From: an uncultured Eubacteriales bacterium
GTDB taxonomy: Bacteria; Bacillota; Clostridia; Lachnospirales; Lachnospiraceae
Direction: 5' to 3'
Assembly (NCBI GenBank): GCA_949283695.1
Contig: CASDTX010000046.1
Location: 124,001-188,000 of the forward strand
Length of the DNA stretch: 64,000 nt
Translations under genes and position numbers: made by a program
Shown here: positions 34,418 through 43,381 of the stretch, piece by piece
Layout of the letters: each line of letters starts with the position of its first letter
Numbering within the stretch: position 1 is the first letter of the stretch
The notes under the pieces: generated by a model
The model's database searches: none
Told to the model about the DNA's origin: nothing
The model's input: only the letters and a program-made list of their open reading frames with translations

Positions 34418-35659
34418 TCAGCGCGTGGAATGAACCACAGTCTTCTGATACTGTTTCGGTGAGAGCCCGTATGTACGTTTGAAAATGCGGATGAAATAAT
34501 TGATATCATTATATCCGCAGGCTGAAGCAATCGCGCTGACCGGAATGACCGATGAATTGATCAGTGTGATGGCCTTGCGCATCCTCACCTGATGAATATA
34601 ATCCGTGATCGTTGTGTCTGTCTCCTTCTTGAAGAGATTGGACAGATAAGTTTTCGCGATGTTGAACTTCTCTGCGAAGAAGTTCAGGTTCAGGTCTTCT
34701 GAGTAATGAAAATCAATATACGAGACAATCTCCTTTATGACAGGCGAATACCCCTTCATGGAATGATTCTGTACCAGCAGGCAGTACTTGTGCACCATCT
34801 CCTGGGTGAGCGTATCAATATCACTTAGTGAGTTGATCTCGTTAATCAAGATTGCAAACCGGGTGGAGAGCTCGTCAATATACAGCGGCGGCACCCCGCC
34901 TGCCTCCACGGCTTTCCTGCACAGGGTATTCTGAATCACTGCCAGATGCTGCTTGTTACGGATCGGACTCTTAGCCCTGGGCCGGATCTGATAAGTATAG
35001 AACTTCTGCGTGGCCGCATAGGCCCGGGCATAATCTCCCGATGCGATAGCGGTGATCATCTCATTCTCTGCCCGGTAGCGCTCATCAATGCTTGCGCTGG
35101 CAATCTGAGGATTGTCCTGGACTTCTTTGAGGATCTGGTCGCTTCCCAGGAAGAGGACGGAGTCCTCGGGCATGTATTCCAGGTGATATTCCCGCCGGAA
35201 AAGTCCGGCCGCGAGATGCAGAATCACATTTTCAAAAGAGAGCTGCGGCTCGATCACCGGGATCGAGTCATAAAATACACACATTTCATTGAACAGGTTG
35301 GAGGGAAGGCTGTTTCTCTCCATAATCGCATAGATCTCATCCCTGCTTCTGCGCGCGTCAGAGAACGGTCCGATGGAAAGACAGGCACTGTCCCCGGCGG
35401 AACGATACTCTTCTGGTATATAAAGGAACAGATGTGAGAAAAGAAATTCATCTGTCTTCCGCAGGAGCGAATCCGGCTTCAGCATTTTATTCAAAATGAT
35501 TTCCGATTCCTTGTAAGAATAGTTTTCATACAGGCGCATCCGCAGTCCGTGATCGATCTGCTGCAGGTTGGATCCGTCTTCCTTCAGAAGCTGTGTGTTT
35601 ACATTCCACCCCCCCAGGGCTTTTAAAAACAAATCCAGATAGTTTGTTTCCATATGCAA
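34418..35659 (-). CDS. AraC family transcriptional regulator
   Basis: A 413-aa protein with a C-terminal AraC-type double helix-turn-helix (about 310-408: FNIAKTYLSNLFKKETDTTITDYIHQVR, then ASACGYNDINYFIRIFKRTYGLSPKQY). The N-terminal 300 residues lack a recognisable sugar-binding cupin and are all-helical, like the sensor-less regulators common in Lachnospiraceae. It is divergent from the HAD-GH3-GPH-GH2 operon with 157 bases between, so it probably controls that operon. Confidence 0.88.
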   Translation of the reverse strand: MHMETNYLDLFLKALGGWNVNTQLLKEDGSNLQQIDHGLRMRLYENYSYKESEIILNKMLKPDSLLRKTDEFLFSHLFLYIPEEYRSAGDSACLSIGPFSDARRSRDEIYAIMERNSLPSNLFNEMCVFYDSIPVIEPQLSFENVILHLAAGLFRREYHLEYMPEDSVLFLGSDQILKEVQDNPQIASASIDERYRAENEMITAIASGDYARAYAATQKFYTYQIRPRAKSPIRNKQHLAVIQNTLCRKAVEAGGVPPLYIDELSTRFAILINEINSLSDIDTLTQEMVHKYCLLVQNHSMKGYSPVIKEIVSYIDFHYSEDLNLNFFAEKFNIAKTYLSNLFKKETDTTITDYIHQVRMRKAITLINSSVIPVSAIASACGYNDINYFIRIFKRTYGLSPKQYQKTVVHSTR

Positions 35660-35751
35660 CCTCCGTGTAACATAAAATTTGAGAAATAGAATAATTTAAC
35701 ACTAAAACGAATTATAACATAAAATCATATGATTTTTAAAGGTTTTTATTA

Positions 35752-35780
35752 TTGTTGATAAAAATCAAAGATGCTATATT
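35752..35780 (+). promoter_or_regulatory. Promoter of the GH3-GPH-GH2 operon
   Basis: TTGTTG (35752-35757), 17-bp spacer, TATATT (35775-35780). A 7-bp inverted repeat GATTTTT/AAAAATC (35731-35737 and 35760-35766) overlaps the -35 region and could be the AraC site. Confidence 0.55.
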
Positions 35781-35816
35781 AGAGAATAGGTAAAATTGCT
35801 GAAAGGAAGTGGTGAA

Positions 35817-36656
35817 ATGAGCAGTCCTTTTGTGGGATATGCAAAGAAAAAAGACTTTTTGGTGTGCATTGATTCGGATGGATGCGCGATCGATTCCATG
35901 GATATCAAGCACATCCGGTGCTTTGGCCCCTGCATGGTGGCTGAGTGGGGCCTGGACAAGAACAGGGATGAGATACTGAAGCGCTGGGATGAGATCAATC
36001 TCTACACCATGACAAGGGGCATCAACCGTTTCAAAGGCCTTGCGGCTATCCTGAAGGAAGTGAATGAGCAGTATGAGAAGATCGAAGATCTGGATACGCT
36101 GCTTACCTGGGTAGATGAGACGGATGAGCTTTCCAACGCGGCTGTCAAAGCTGCCGCGGAGGAGAAACACAGCATCTGCCTTGAGAAGGCACTGCGCTGG
36201 TCAGAGGCAGTGAACGAGTCCATACGGGCACTCCCCGAAGAGGAAGTTCGGCCTTTTGACGGCGTGAAAGAGAAGATCGCTATGCTGCACGAGTTCTGCG
36301 ATGTGGCCATCGTGTCCTCTGCGAACTATGAGGCAGTGAAGGAAGAGTGGACCAGATACGGCCTGATCGACCATGTGGACATCGTACTGGCCCAGAACGC
36401 CGGATCGAAGAAAAGCTGCATTGAGAAACTGCTCACGTACGGGTATGACAAGGAGCACGTCATGATGACGGGGGACGCGCCGGGGGATATGGACGCGGCG
36501 CAGAAAAACGGTGTGTTCTACTACCCGATCCTGGTAAAGCATGAGACGCAGAGCTGGGCAGAGATCACAGAAGCGGCAGAGCATCTGAAAGCCGGAACTT
36601 ACGGCGGTGAATATCAGGACATGCTGATCAAGAAGTTCACCGACAACCTGTCATAA
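35817..36656 (+). CDS. HAD family hydrolase
   Basis: A 279-aa haloacid dehalogenase-type phosphatase. Motif I is VCIDSDGCAIDS with nucleophile Asp19 and Asp21; motif II is IVSSAN; motif III/IV is at KKSCIEKLL and MMTGDAPGDMDAA. The helical cap between motifs I and II is large (about residues 30-165). Substrate is unknown; as first gene of a glycoside operon it may remove phosphate from a sugar phosphate. The ATG at 35817 has GGAAGTGG upstream. Confidence 0.82.
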   Translation: MSSPFVGYAKKKDFLVCIDSDGCAIDSMDIKHIRCFGPCMVAEWGLDKNRDEILKRWDEINLYTMTRGINRFKGLAAILKEVNEQYEKIEDLDTLLTWVDETDELSNAAVKAAAEEKHSICLEKALRWSEAVNESIRALPEEEVRPFDGVKEKIAMLHEFCDVAIVSSANYEAVKEEWTRYGLIDHVDIVLAQNAGSKKSCIEKLLTYGYDKEHVMMTGDAPGDMDAAQKNGVFYYPILVKHETQSWAEITEAAEHLKAGTYGGEYQDMLIKKFTDNLS

Positions 36657-36675
36657 AAGAAAGGAGAGATGACAG

Positions 36676-38385
36676 ATGGTTAATCTGAGAGAGAAACCGT
36701 ATTACTTAAACGACGAGCAGATTCAGTGGGTAGAAGATACCATTGCAGGGATGACGATCGAGGAGAAGATCGGACAGCTCTTCGTCAACATGGTGGGGAA
36801 CGCGGAAGAGAGAAAGCCGGAGAATATCAAGAAAGTGCTTGATACCTATCATCCGGGTGCGATCCGCTACCACAATGCACCGAAGGAAGAACTCTGGGCA
36901 ATGGCTGACTGCCTGCAGAAGACCACGAAGATTCCGCTCCTGATCGCTTCAAACTGCGAGCAGGGAGGAAACGGCGGCGTGGGCGGCGGAACGCCGATCG
37001 CAAACGGCGCTGCCATGGCTGCCATTGATTCTGAGGATGCGGTTTATGAGATGGCGACAATCTCCGCACGCGAGGCTGCGGCAGTGGGCTGCAACTGGAA
37101 CTTTGCTCCCATTGTTGACCTGCTTTACAACTGGAGGAACACGATTGTTCAGCTCCGTGCGTTCAACGACAATCCGGACGATGTCATCCGCTATTCCAAA
37201 GCCTTCTTTAAAGGCATGAAGACACAGAATATGGCGACCTGCATGAAGCACTTCCCGGGCGACGGCACGGAAGAGAACGACCAGCATCTGATCATGGGTA
37301 TCAATGAGTATGACTGCGACAAGTGGGACGCTACATATGGAAAAGTTTATAAAGAGCTGATCGACGAAGGGGTTATGACGATCATGGCCGGACACATCGC
37401 GCTTCCGGCATATTCAAAGAAACTCCGCCCCGGCATCAAGGACGAGGAGATCAGACCGGCGACACTGGCTCCGGAGCTGATCACAGATCTGCTGAAGGGA
37501 CAGCTTGGATTCAACGGCCTTGTGGTTACAGACGCGTCTCATATGATCGGTATGTTCGGCGCAACCATCCCGAGAAGCCAGCAGGTTCCGGGCGCTATCG
37601 CGGCAGGCTGCGATATGTACCTGTTCTTCAACGACAGAGAAGAAGACTTCGGCTACATGATGGAAGGATATAAGAACGGAACGATCACAGAGGAGCGCTT
37701 AAGCGACGCGCTGCACAGGATCCTGGGTGTGAAAGCGGCGCTGAACCTCTATAAGCTTCAGGCAGAAGGCGCACTGGTACCGCCGAAGGAGAACCTGGCT
37801 GTAGTAGGATGCGAGGAGCATCATAAGGCGTCCAGAGAGTTCGCTGACAAGTATGTAACCCTTGTGAAAGACCGTCTGAACTACCTGCCGATGACACCGG
37901 AGAAATACAAGAAGATCAAGATGGTCTACATCGGATCTGAGGCAATGGTTGTAGCCGGAACGAAGATCAAATCCAACGATGAAGTCATTATCAATGACAT
38001 CGTGGCTCAGCTTCAGGAGGCAGGATTTGAGGTTGACACAGAAGTGACGGCGAAGAAGGGCAAGATGGAAGATTTCAAGAAGAAATACGACTGCGTGCTC
38101 CTGGTTCTGAACGTGCAGGGCTTCGCTCAGTTCAACACCATGCGTGTGAAATGGGATGAGCCGGTGAACCAGCCATGGTATATGTCAGAGCTTCCGACCT
38201 TCGTAGTATCTCTGAGCTATACCAACAACCTCATCGATGTTCCGATGGCAAGATGTTATATCAATTCTTACATGGATCACCACGAAGCGTTCGCTGCAAC
38301 CCTGGAGAAGATGATGGGCAAGAGCAGCTTCAAGGGCAGATATAATGAGAATGTATTCTGCGGAAGATGGGAAACCAGATTCTAA
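36676..38385 (+). CDS. Glycoside hydrolase family 3 protein (NagZ-like arrangement)
   Basis: A 569-aa cytosolic GH3 enzyme. The N-terminal barrel carries CMKHFPGDGTEENDQHL, the counterpart of KHFPGHGxTxxDSH in beta-N-acetylhexosaminidases, and the nucleophile Asp is in LVVTDASHMIGMF. A C-terminal alpha/beta domain follows. The motif places it nearer to beta-N-acetylglucosaminidase/beta-glucosidase-phosphorylase types than to the longer GH3 at 60188. No signal peptide, so its substrate must be imported, probably by the GPH symporter next to it. Confidence 0.85.
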   Translation: MVNLREKPYYLNDEQIQWVEDTIAGMTIEEKIGQLFVNMVGNAEERKPENIKKVLDTYHPGAIRYHNAPKEELWAMADCLQKTTKIPLLIASNCEQGGNGGVGGGTPIANGAAMAAIDSEDAVYEMATISAREAAAVGCNWNFAPIVDLLYNWRNTIVQLRAFNDNPDDVIRYSKAFFKGMKTQNMATCMKHFPGDGTEENDQHLIMGINEYDCDKWDATYGKVYKELIDEGVMTIMAGHIALPAYSKKLRPGIKDEEIRPATLAPELITDLLKGQLGFNGLVVTDASHMIGMFGATIPRSQQVPGAIAAGCDMYLFFNDREEDFGYMMEGYKNGTITEERLSDALHRILGVKAALNLYKLQAEGALVPPKENLAVVGCEEHHKASREFADKYVTLVKDRLNYLPMTPEKYKKIKMVYIGSEAMVVAGTKIKSNDEVIINDIVAQLQEAGFEVDTEVTAKKGKMEDFKKKYDCVLLVLNVQGFAQFNTMRVKWDEPVNQPWYMSELPTFVVSLSYTNNLIDVPMARCYINSYMDHHEAFAATLEKMMGKSSFKGRYNENVFCGRWETRF

Positions 38386-38415
38386 AGAAAAAACCGAAAA
38401 GGAGGAGACACAAGA

Positions 38416-39807
38416 ATGAGTGGCAATAAGAAAAATGTAAGACCTTTTGGCTGGGCCGACAGAATCGGCTATGCATTCGGTGATTTCGGTAACGACTTTA
38501 CCTTCATGCTGTCATCTGGTTTCATGATGAAATTCTATACAGATATTATGGGAATTCCGGCTGCGGTTGTAGGTGTCCTGATGATGGCTGCACGTTTCGT
38601 AGACGCAGTCACAGACGTTACCATGGGACAGATCGTAGACCGTTCCAAACCGACGAAGGATGGAAAGTTCCGTCCCTGGATCAAGCGTATGTGCGGGCCG
38701 GTGGCGATCGCCAGCTTCCTGATCTATCAGGGCGGACTGGCGGATATGGCTTACGGCTTTAAGCTGGTTTATATGATTATTACATATCTCCTGTGGGGAT
38801 CCATCTTCTATACCTCCATCAATATCCCGTATGGATCGATGGCATCTGCGATCTCCGATGATCCGGACGACCGTGCGTCTCTGTCCACATGGAGAAATAT
38901 TGGTGCAACAATGGCCAGCCTTTCCATCAACGCTGGTATCCCGCTGGTTGCGTATGTGGTAGTAGACGGCAATCAGGTTCTGGATTCCACACGTATGCTG
39001 ATCGTTGCAGCAGCCTGCTCCATCGGAGCAATCATCTGCTACATCCTTTGCTTCAACCTGGTACGTGAGCGTGTAGAGGTTCCGCAGAACACAACGAAAC
39101 TGAACGTAGGACACCTGCTGAAGAGCCTTGTTACAAACCGGTCCCTGATCGGTATCATCGTAGCTGCAATCCTGCTGCTCCTTGCACAGCTGGGAATGAA
39201 CGGTGTGGCAGCTTATGTATACCCGAACTTCTATGGAAACGTAAGGGCGCAGTCCCTTGCAAGTGTACTGGGAAGCGTTGCAACCCTTGTGATCTGCGCA
39301 CCGCTGGCAGGAAGACTTTCCTCCAAGTTTGGTAAGAAAGAAGTCTCCGCAGTGGCAGCAGTCGGCGGAGCGGCTTCCTTCCTGATCTGTCTGATTATGC
39401 AGCCGTCCAACGCTTATGTGTATGCACTGTTCGCAACCCTCGGACTGATCGGTATCGGATTCTTCAACATGGTGATCTGGGCGATGATTACGGACGTAAT
39501 TGACGACGCTGAGATCAAGAATGGTGTCCGTGAGGATGGTACGATTTACTCCGTTTATTCTTTCGCACGTAAGGTTGGTCAGGCACTGTCTTCCGGTCTG
39601 GTAGGTGCTCTGGTAACGATGGTTGGATACACAGAGGCGACCGCGTTCGATCCGGATGTAACGCTGGGAATCTTCCGGATCTCCTGTATCGTTCCGCTGA
39701 TCGGATTCGTTCTGGTAGCATTGGCTCTGATCTTCTTATATCCGCTGAGCAAGAAGAGAGTGGATGAGAACGTTGCGACGCTGAGAAAGAGGAAAGAAGG
39801 AAAATAA
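38416..39807 (+). CDS. GPH family glycoside/cation symporter
   Basis: A 463-aa major facilitator of the glycoside-pentoside-hexuronide family (MelB/XynP/UidB type) with about twelve hydrophobic segments. Typical features are IGYAFGDFGNDFTFMLSSG at the start, RFVDAVTDVTMGQIVDRS, and the loop TKDGKFRPWIKR. It imports a glycoside with Na+ or H+. It lies between GH3 and GH2 genes, which fits intracellular hydrolysis of the imported sugar. Confidence 0.92.
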   Translation: MSGNKKNVRPFGWADRIGYAFGDFGNDFTFMLSSGFMMKFYTDIMGIPAAVVGVLMMAARFVDAVTDVTMGQIVDRSKPTKDGKFRPWIKRMCGPVAIASFLIYQGGLADMAYGFKLVYMIITYLLWGSIFYTSINIPYGSMASAISDDPDDRASLSTWRNIGATMASLSINAGIPLVAYVVVDGNQVLDSTRMLIVAAACSIGAIICYILCFNLVRERVEVPQNTTKLNVGHLLKSLVTNRSLIGIIVAAILLLLAQLGMNGVAAYVYPNFYGNVRAQSLASVLGSVATLVICAPLAGRLSSKFGKKEVSAVAAVGGAASFLICLIMQPSNAYVYALFATLGLIGIGFFNMVIWAMITDVIDDAEIKNGVREDGTIYSVYSFARKVGQALSSGLVGALVTMVGYTEATAFDPDVTLGIFRISCIVPLIGFVLVALALIFLYPLSKKRVDENVATLRKRKEGK

Positions 39808-39810
39808 TAT

Positions 39811-42078
39811 ATGCGCAATGTCATTAATCTGAATCAAAACTGGAAATTTATCCAGAAGGATGCCGGACTTCCGGCATCCTTCCCGGAGGACTGGCAGAAC
39901 GTGGATCTCCCCCATTCCTGGAATGCGGTGGACGGCCAGGACGGAAACGGGAAATACGACCGCGGTACCTACTGGTACGCGAAGACATTCGAGACACCGA
40001 AGCAGCCGCTGAAGGGCGGAAGAGTCTTCGTAGAAGTCCTGGCAGCGGGACAGCAGGCAACGGTCTATGTAAACGGCAAAGAAGCGGTCTATCATGAGGG
40101 CGGGTACTCCATCTTCCGCGCAGATGTTACGGATCTGTGCAATGCGCAGGGAGAGAATCTCCTCGTGATCGCCTGCAGCAATGAATATAAGGACAGTGTT
40201 TATCCGCAGTCAGCGGACTTCACGTTCTACGGCGGACTGTACCGCGGCGTGAACCTGATCAGTGTTCCGGATACGCATTTCGATCTGGAGTACTACGGAG
40301 GCCCGGGCATCAAAGTGACGCCCAGGCCCTGTGAAGGAGGCGCGGAGTTCGAGATTGAGACTTATGTGAAGAACGGGGATGAGAATTTCACAGTTCTTTA
40401 CAGTATCGCAGATGCAGACGGCAAAGAAGTCGGCTATGCGTGCCGGCCGGCAGACGACACGGCTGTGAAGATCTTCGTTCCGGACGCAGAGCTGTGGAGC
40501 ATTGATCATCCGTACCTGTATACAGTGAAAGCACTCCTTCAGAGACGCAATGAGGCTTATGACGAAGTCAGCGCCTGCGTCGGCGTGCGTACCTTCTCCT
40601 GTGATCCGCAGGAAGGATTCTTCTTAAACGGAGTTCTGACTCCGCTGCGCGGCGTAAGCCGTCATCAGGACCGCCTCTATAAAGGCAATGCCCTGACAAG
40701 AGAAGAGCACTACGAAGATGCACAGCTCATCAAGGAGCTGGGAGCGAATACGATCCGGCTGGCTCATTATCAGCATTCTCAGGATTTCTATGATGCCTGC
40801 GATGAGCTCGGATTTATCGTGTGGGCAGAAATCCCGTTTATCAGCGTGTTTAACGCGGATCTGGACGCACATCAGAACTGCATCAGCCAGATGAAAGAGC
40901 TGGTGATCCAGAACTATAACCGTCCGTCCATCTGCTTCTGGGGCATCTCCAATGAGATCCTGATCGGCGGTATCTCAGAGAAGCTGGTTGAGAACCACGT
41001 GGAACTGAATGCGCTGGTGAAAGAACTGGATCCGACCCGTCTGACCACGATCGCGCATGTAAGCATGACGCCGGTGGAAGGACCGATGCATAAAATTACA
41101 GATGTGGAAAGCTACAACCATTATTTCGGATGGTACGGCGGAAGAACCGAGGACAACGGTCCCTGGATGGACAACTTCCACAAGGTACATCCGGACATCT
41201 GCCTGGGTCTGTCCGAGTACGGATGTGAGGGTATCATCACCTATCACGGCCCGAATCCGGCATGCAAGGACTACAGTGAGGAATATCAGGCACTGTACCA
41301 CGAGCATATGGCGAAAATGCTGGATGAGCGTCCGTGGATCTGGTCAAGCCATGTATGGAATATGTTTGACTTCGGCTGCGCGGCTCGTAATGAAGGCGGA
41401 GTTGCCGGAAGGAACAACAAGGGTCTGATGACCATTGACCGCAAGACGAAGAAAGATGCTTACTACATCTATAAAGCATACTGGAACAGTGAGCCGATGG
41501 TTCACCTCTGCGGCAAACGCTACGCACAGCGTGCAGGGGAGACTACCGAGGTTCGCGTGTACTCCAACCAGCCGGCTGTTGCACTGTATGTAAACGGCGA
41601 GAAAGTGGAAGAGCAGAGTGCGGACAAGGTATTCGTATTCACAGTTGCTCTGGCAGAAGGACAGAATATTATCGTTGCGGATGCGGGCTGCGTGAAAGAT
41701 ACCATGACGCTGGAGAAGGTTGAGAAAGAGCCTGAGATCTATGTTCTTCCGGAAGTAAATGAGCGTGCACAGGGCGTTGCCAACTGGTTCAAACTGGCGG
41801 GCGACCTTGACCTGAAGGCTCCGATGGAGTTCCCGGAAGGAATGTACAGCATCCATGATACCATGGAAGAGCTGGCGAAGTCTCCGGAAGCTCTGGAGAT
41901 CGCGGCAAAGGCTGTGAAGCTTACGATGAACATGACCGTACGTCCGGGTGAAGGCATGTGGGATATGATGAAAGCCATGACACTGGACAGTTACGGAGAG
42001 ATGGCAGGATCTCTTGTTCCGGAAGGATTCATGGAGAGCCTGAATGCACAGCTGATTAAAATAAAGAAAGTTGACTGA
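39811..42078 (+). CDS. Glycoside hydrolase family 2 protein (beta-galactosidase type)
   Basis: A 755-aa GH2 enzyme: sugar-binding jelly roll, immunoglobulin-like domain, TIM barrel and an added C-terminal part. The acid/base is Glu382 (WGISNE) and the nucleophile Glu469 (GLSEYG). The segment NNKGLMTIDRKTKKDAYYIY is shared with bacterial LacZ-like enzymes; the N-x-K pattern in it also occurs in beta-glucuronidases, so galactoside versus glucuronide specificity is open. The last 130 residues do not resemble a standard GH2 domain. Cytosolic; terminator follows. Confidence 0.88.
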   Translation: MRNVINLNQNWKFIQKDAGLPASFPEDWQNVDLPHSWNAVDGQDGNGKYDRGTYWYAKTFETPKQPLKGGRVFVEVLAAGQQATVYVNGKEAVYHEGGYSIFRADVTDLCNAQGENLLVIACSNEYKDSVYPQSADFTFYGGLYRGVNLISVPDTHFDLEYYGGPGIKVTPRPCEGGAEFEIETYVKNGDENFTVLYSIADADGKEVGYACRPADDTAVKIFVPDAELWSIDHPYLYTVKALLQRRNEAYDEVSACVGVRTFSCDPQEGFFLNGVLTPLRGVSRHQDRLYKGNALTREEHYEDAQLIKELGANTIRLAHYQHSQDFYDACDELGFIVWAEIPFISVFNADLDAHQNCISQMKELVIQNYNRPSICFWGISNEILIGGISEKLVENHVELNALVKELDPTRLTTIAHVSMTPVEGPMHKITDVESYNHYFGWYGGRTEDNGPWMDNFHKVHPDICLGLSEYGCEGIITYHGPNPACKDYSEEYQALYHEHMAKMLDERPWIWSSHVWNMFDFGCAARNEGGVAGRNNKGLMTIDRKTKKDAYYIYKAYWNSEPMVHLCGKRYAQRAGETTEVRVYSNQPAVALYVNGEKVEEQSADKVFVFTVALAEGQNIIVADAGCVKDTMTLEKVEKEPEIYVLPEVNERAQGVANWFKLAGDLDLKAPMEFPEGMYSIHDTMEELAKSPEALEIAAKAVKLTMNMTVRPGEGMWDMMKAMTLDSYGEMAGSLVPEGFMESLNAQLIKIKKVD

Positions 42079-42093
42079 TCCGAAAGGACAGCG

Positions 42094-42123
42094 CCGGGCT
42101 GAGAATATCAGCCCGGTTTTTTT
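42094..42123 (+). terminator. Terminator of the GH3-GPH-GH2 operon
   Basis: A 9-bp stem CCGGGCTGA/TCAGCCCGG with a five-base loop and seven consecutive T residues. Confidence 0.95.
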
Positions 42124-42197
42124 GAGGCTGCTGCCGATACGTTACTTATGAACTGTAATATTATAAATCTTAATGAATATTTATAAAAAACTTGTTG

Positions 42198-42226
42198 TTG
42201 AAATCTACTTGCAGTTGTAGTATAAT
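42198..42226 (+). promoter_or_regulatory. Promoter of carAB
   Basis: TTGAAA (42198-42203), 17-bp spacer, TATAAT (42221-42226). CTAC/GTAG inverted arms flank TTGCAGTT inside the spacer and could be an operator. Confidence 0.8.
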
Positions 42227-42246
42227 CTTTACAATTTGAGAACGAG

Positions 42247-42278
42247 GGCGCTCTGGATCAAAAGACTCCAAGAGTGCC
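42247..42278 (+). promoter_or_regulatory. Leader hairpin of carA
   Basis: An 11-bp stem with one bulge (GGCGCTC-TGGA with TCCA-GAGTGCC) sits in the 80-base leader and is followed by TTTGC. It could attenuate carAB transcription in response to pyrimidine or arginine state; the PyrR recognition sequence is not evident. Confidence 0.45.
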
Positions 42279-42310
42279 TTTGCTATGTAAAGAAGGGAAA
42301 GGGTGAACAA

Positions 42311-43381
42311 ATGAAGGCGTTTCTAATATTGGAAGACGGTACAGTATTTACAGGGACAAGTATTGGCTCTGCACGGGACTGTGTCAGCGAGATCGTATTC
42401 AACACTTCGATGACAGGCTATCTTGAGGTGCTGACAGACCCATCTTACGCAGGACAGGCTGTCGTCATGACATACCCTCTGATCGGGAATTACGGCATTA
42501 CTCCGGATATGGAATCCGGGAAAGCATGGCCGGATGGATATATTGTGAGAGAGTTGTCCAGGATGCCCAGCAATTTCCGCTGCGAAGGCACGATCCAGGA
42601 CTTCCTGAAGGAGCAGGATATTCCCGGAATCGCGGGAATCGATACGCGTGCTCTCACGAAGATCCTGAGAGAAAAGGGTACCATGAACGGCATGATCACT
42701 ACGAATGAGGATTATGATCTGGATGAGATTCTTCCGAAGCTGAAAGCCTATACAGTCGGCGACGTCGTCTCGAAAGTGACCTGCCAGGAGAAATATGTCC
42801 TGGAAGGATCGGGAAAGAAAGTCGCGCTGCTGGATCTGGGTGCGAAGAAGAACATCGCCCGTTCTCTGAATCAGAGAGGATGTGAAGTGACGGTTTATCC
42901 GGCCCACACGAGCGCGGAGGAGATCATTGCATCAAATCCGGACGGCATCATGCTCTCCAACGGCCCTGGGGACCCGGCGGACTGCACATCCATTATTGAA
43001 GAAATCAGAAAGCTGTACAATACAGAAATTCCGATATTCGCCATCTGCCTGGGACATCAGCTGATGGCCCTTGCCACAGGCGCCACAACCCACAAATTGA
43101 AATACGGCCACAGAGGCGGCAACCATCCGGTGAAAGACCTGAGTACGGGCAGAGTTTATATCTCTTCCCAGAACCACGGATATGTGGTGGATGATGAGAG
43201 CATTGACCCTGAAGTGGCTGCTCCGGCATTCGTCAACGTAAATGACGGGACCAACGAGGGACTGTCCTATAAGGGCAAGAATATTTTCACGGTTCAGTTC
43301 CACCCGGAGGCGTGCCCCGGGCCGCAGGATTCCGGGTACCTGTTTGACAGATTCATTGAGATGATGGGAGGAGCGAAATAA
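42311..43381 (+). CDS. carA: Carbamoyl-phosphate synthase, small subunit
   Basis: A 356-aa glutaminase subunit that supplies ammonia for carbamoyl phosphate, precursor of pyrimidines and arginine. The C-terminal class I amidotransferase has the nucleophile Cys in IFAICLGHQLMALA and the His/Glu pair in VQFHPEACPGP. The ATG at 42311 gives the family start MKAFLILEDGTVFTG; the open frame reaches back 75 bases without a start signal. The stop shares one base with the carB start (TAATG). Confidence 0.97.
   Translation: MKAFLILEDGTVFTGTSIGSARDCVSEIVFNTSMTGYLEVLTDPSYAGQAVVMTYPLIGNYGITPDMESGKAWPDGYIVRELSRMPSNFRCEGTIQDFLKEQDIPGIAGIDTRALTKILREKGTMNGMITTNEDYDLDEILPKLKAYTVGDVVSKVTCQEKYVLEGSGKKVALLDLGAKKNIARSLNQRGCEVTVYPAHTSAEEIIASNPDGIMLSNGPGDPADCTSIIEEIRKLYNTEIPIFAICLGHQLMALATGATTHKLKYGHRGGNHPVKDLSTGRVYISSQNHGYVVDDESIDPEVAAPAFVNVNDGTNEGLSYKGKNIFTVQFHPEACPGPQDSGYLFDRFIEMMGGAK

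Noticed and set aside
42236-42310. Possible N-terminal extension of CarA
   Set aside because: It would begin with TTG without a binding site and inside the leader hairpin, while the ATG at 42311 matches the family start exactly.
42227-42310. PyrR-binding or T-box type attenuator before carA
   Set aside because: The leader has a hairpin, but neither the PyrR recognition sequence nor T-box core elements are visible, so only a generic leader hairpin is reported.
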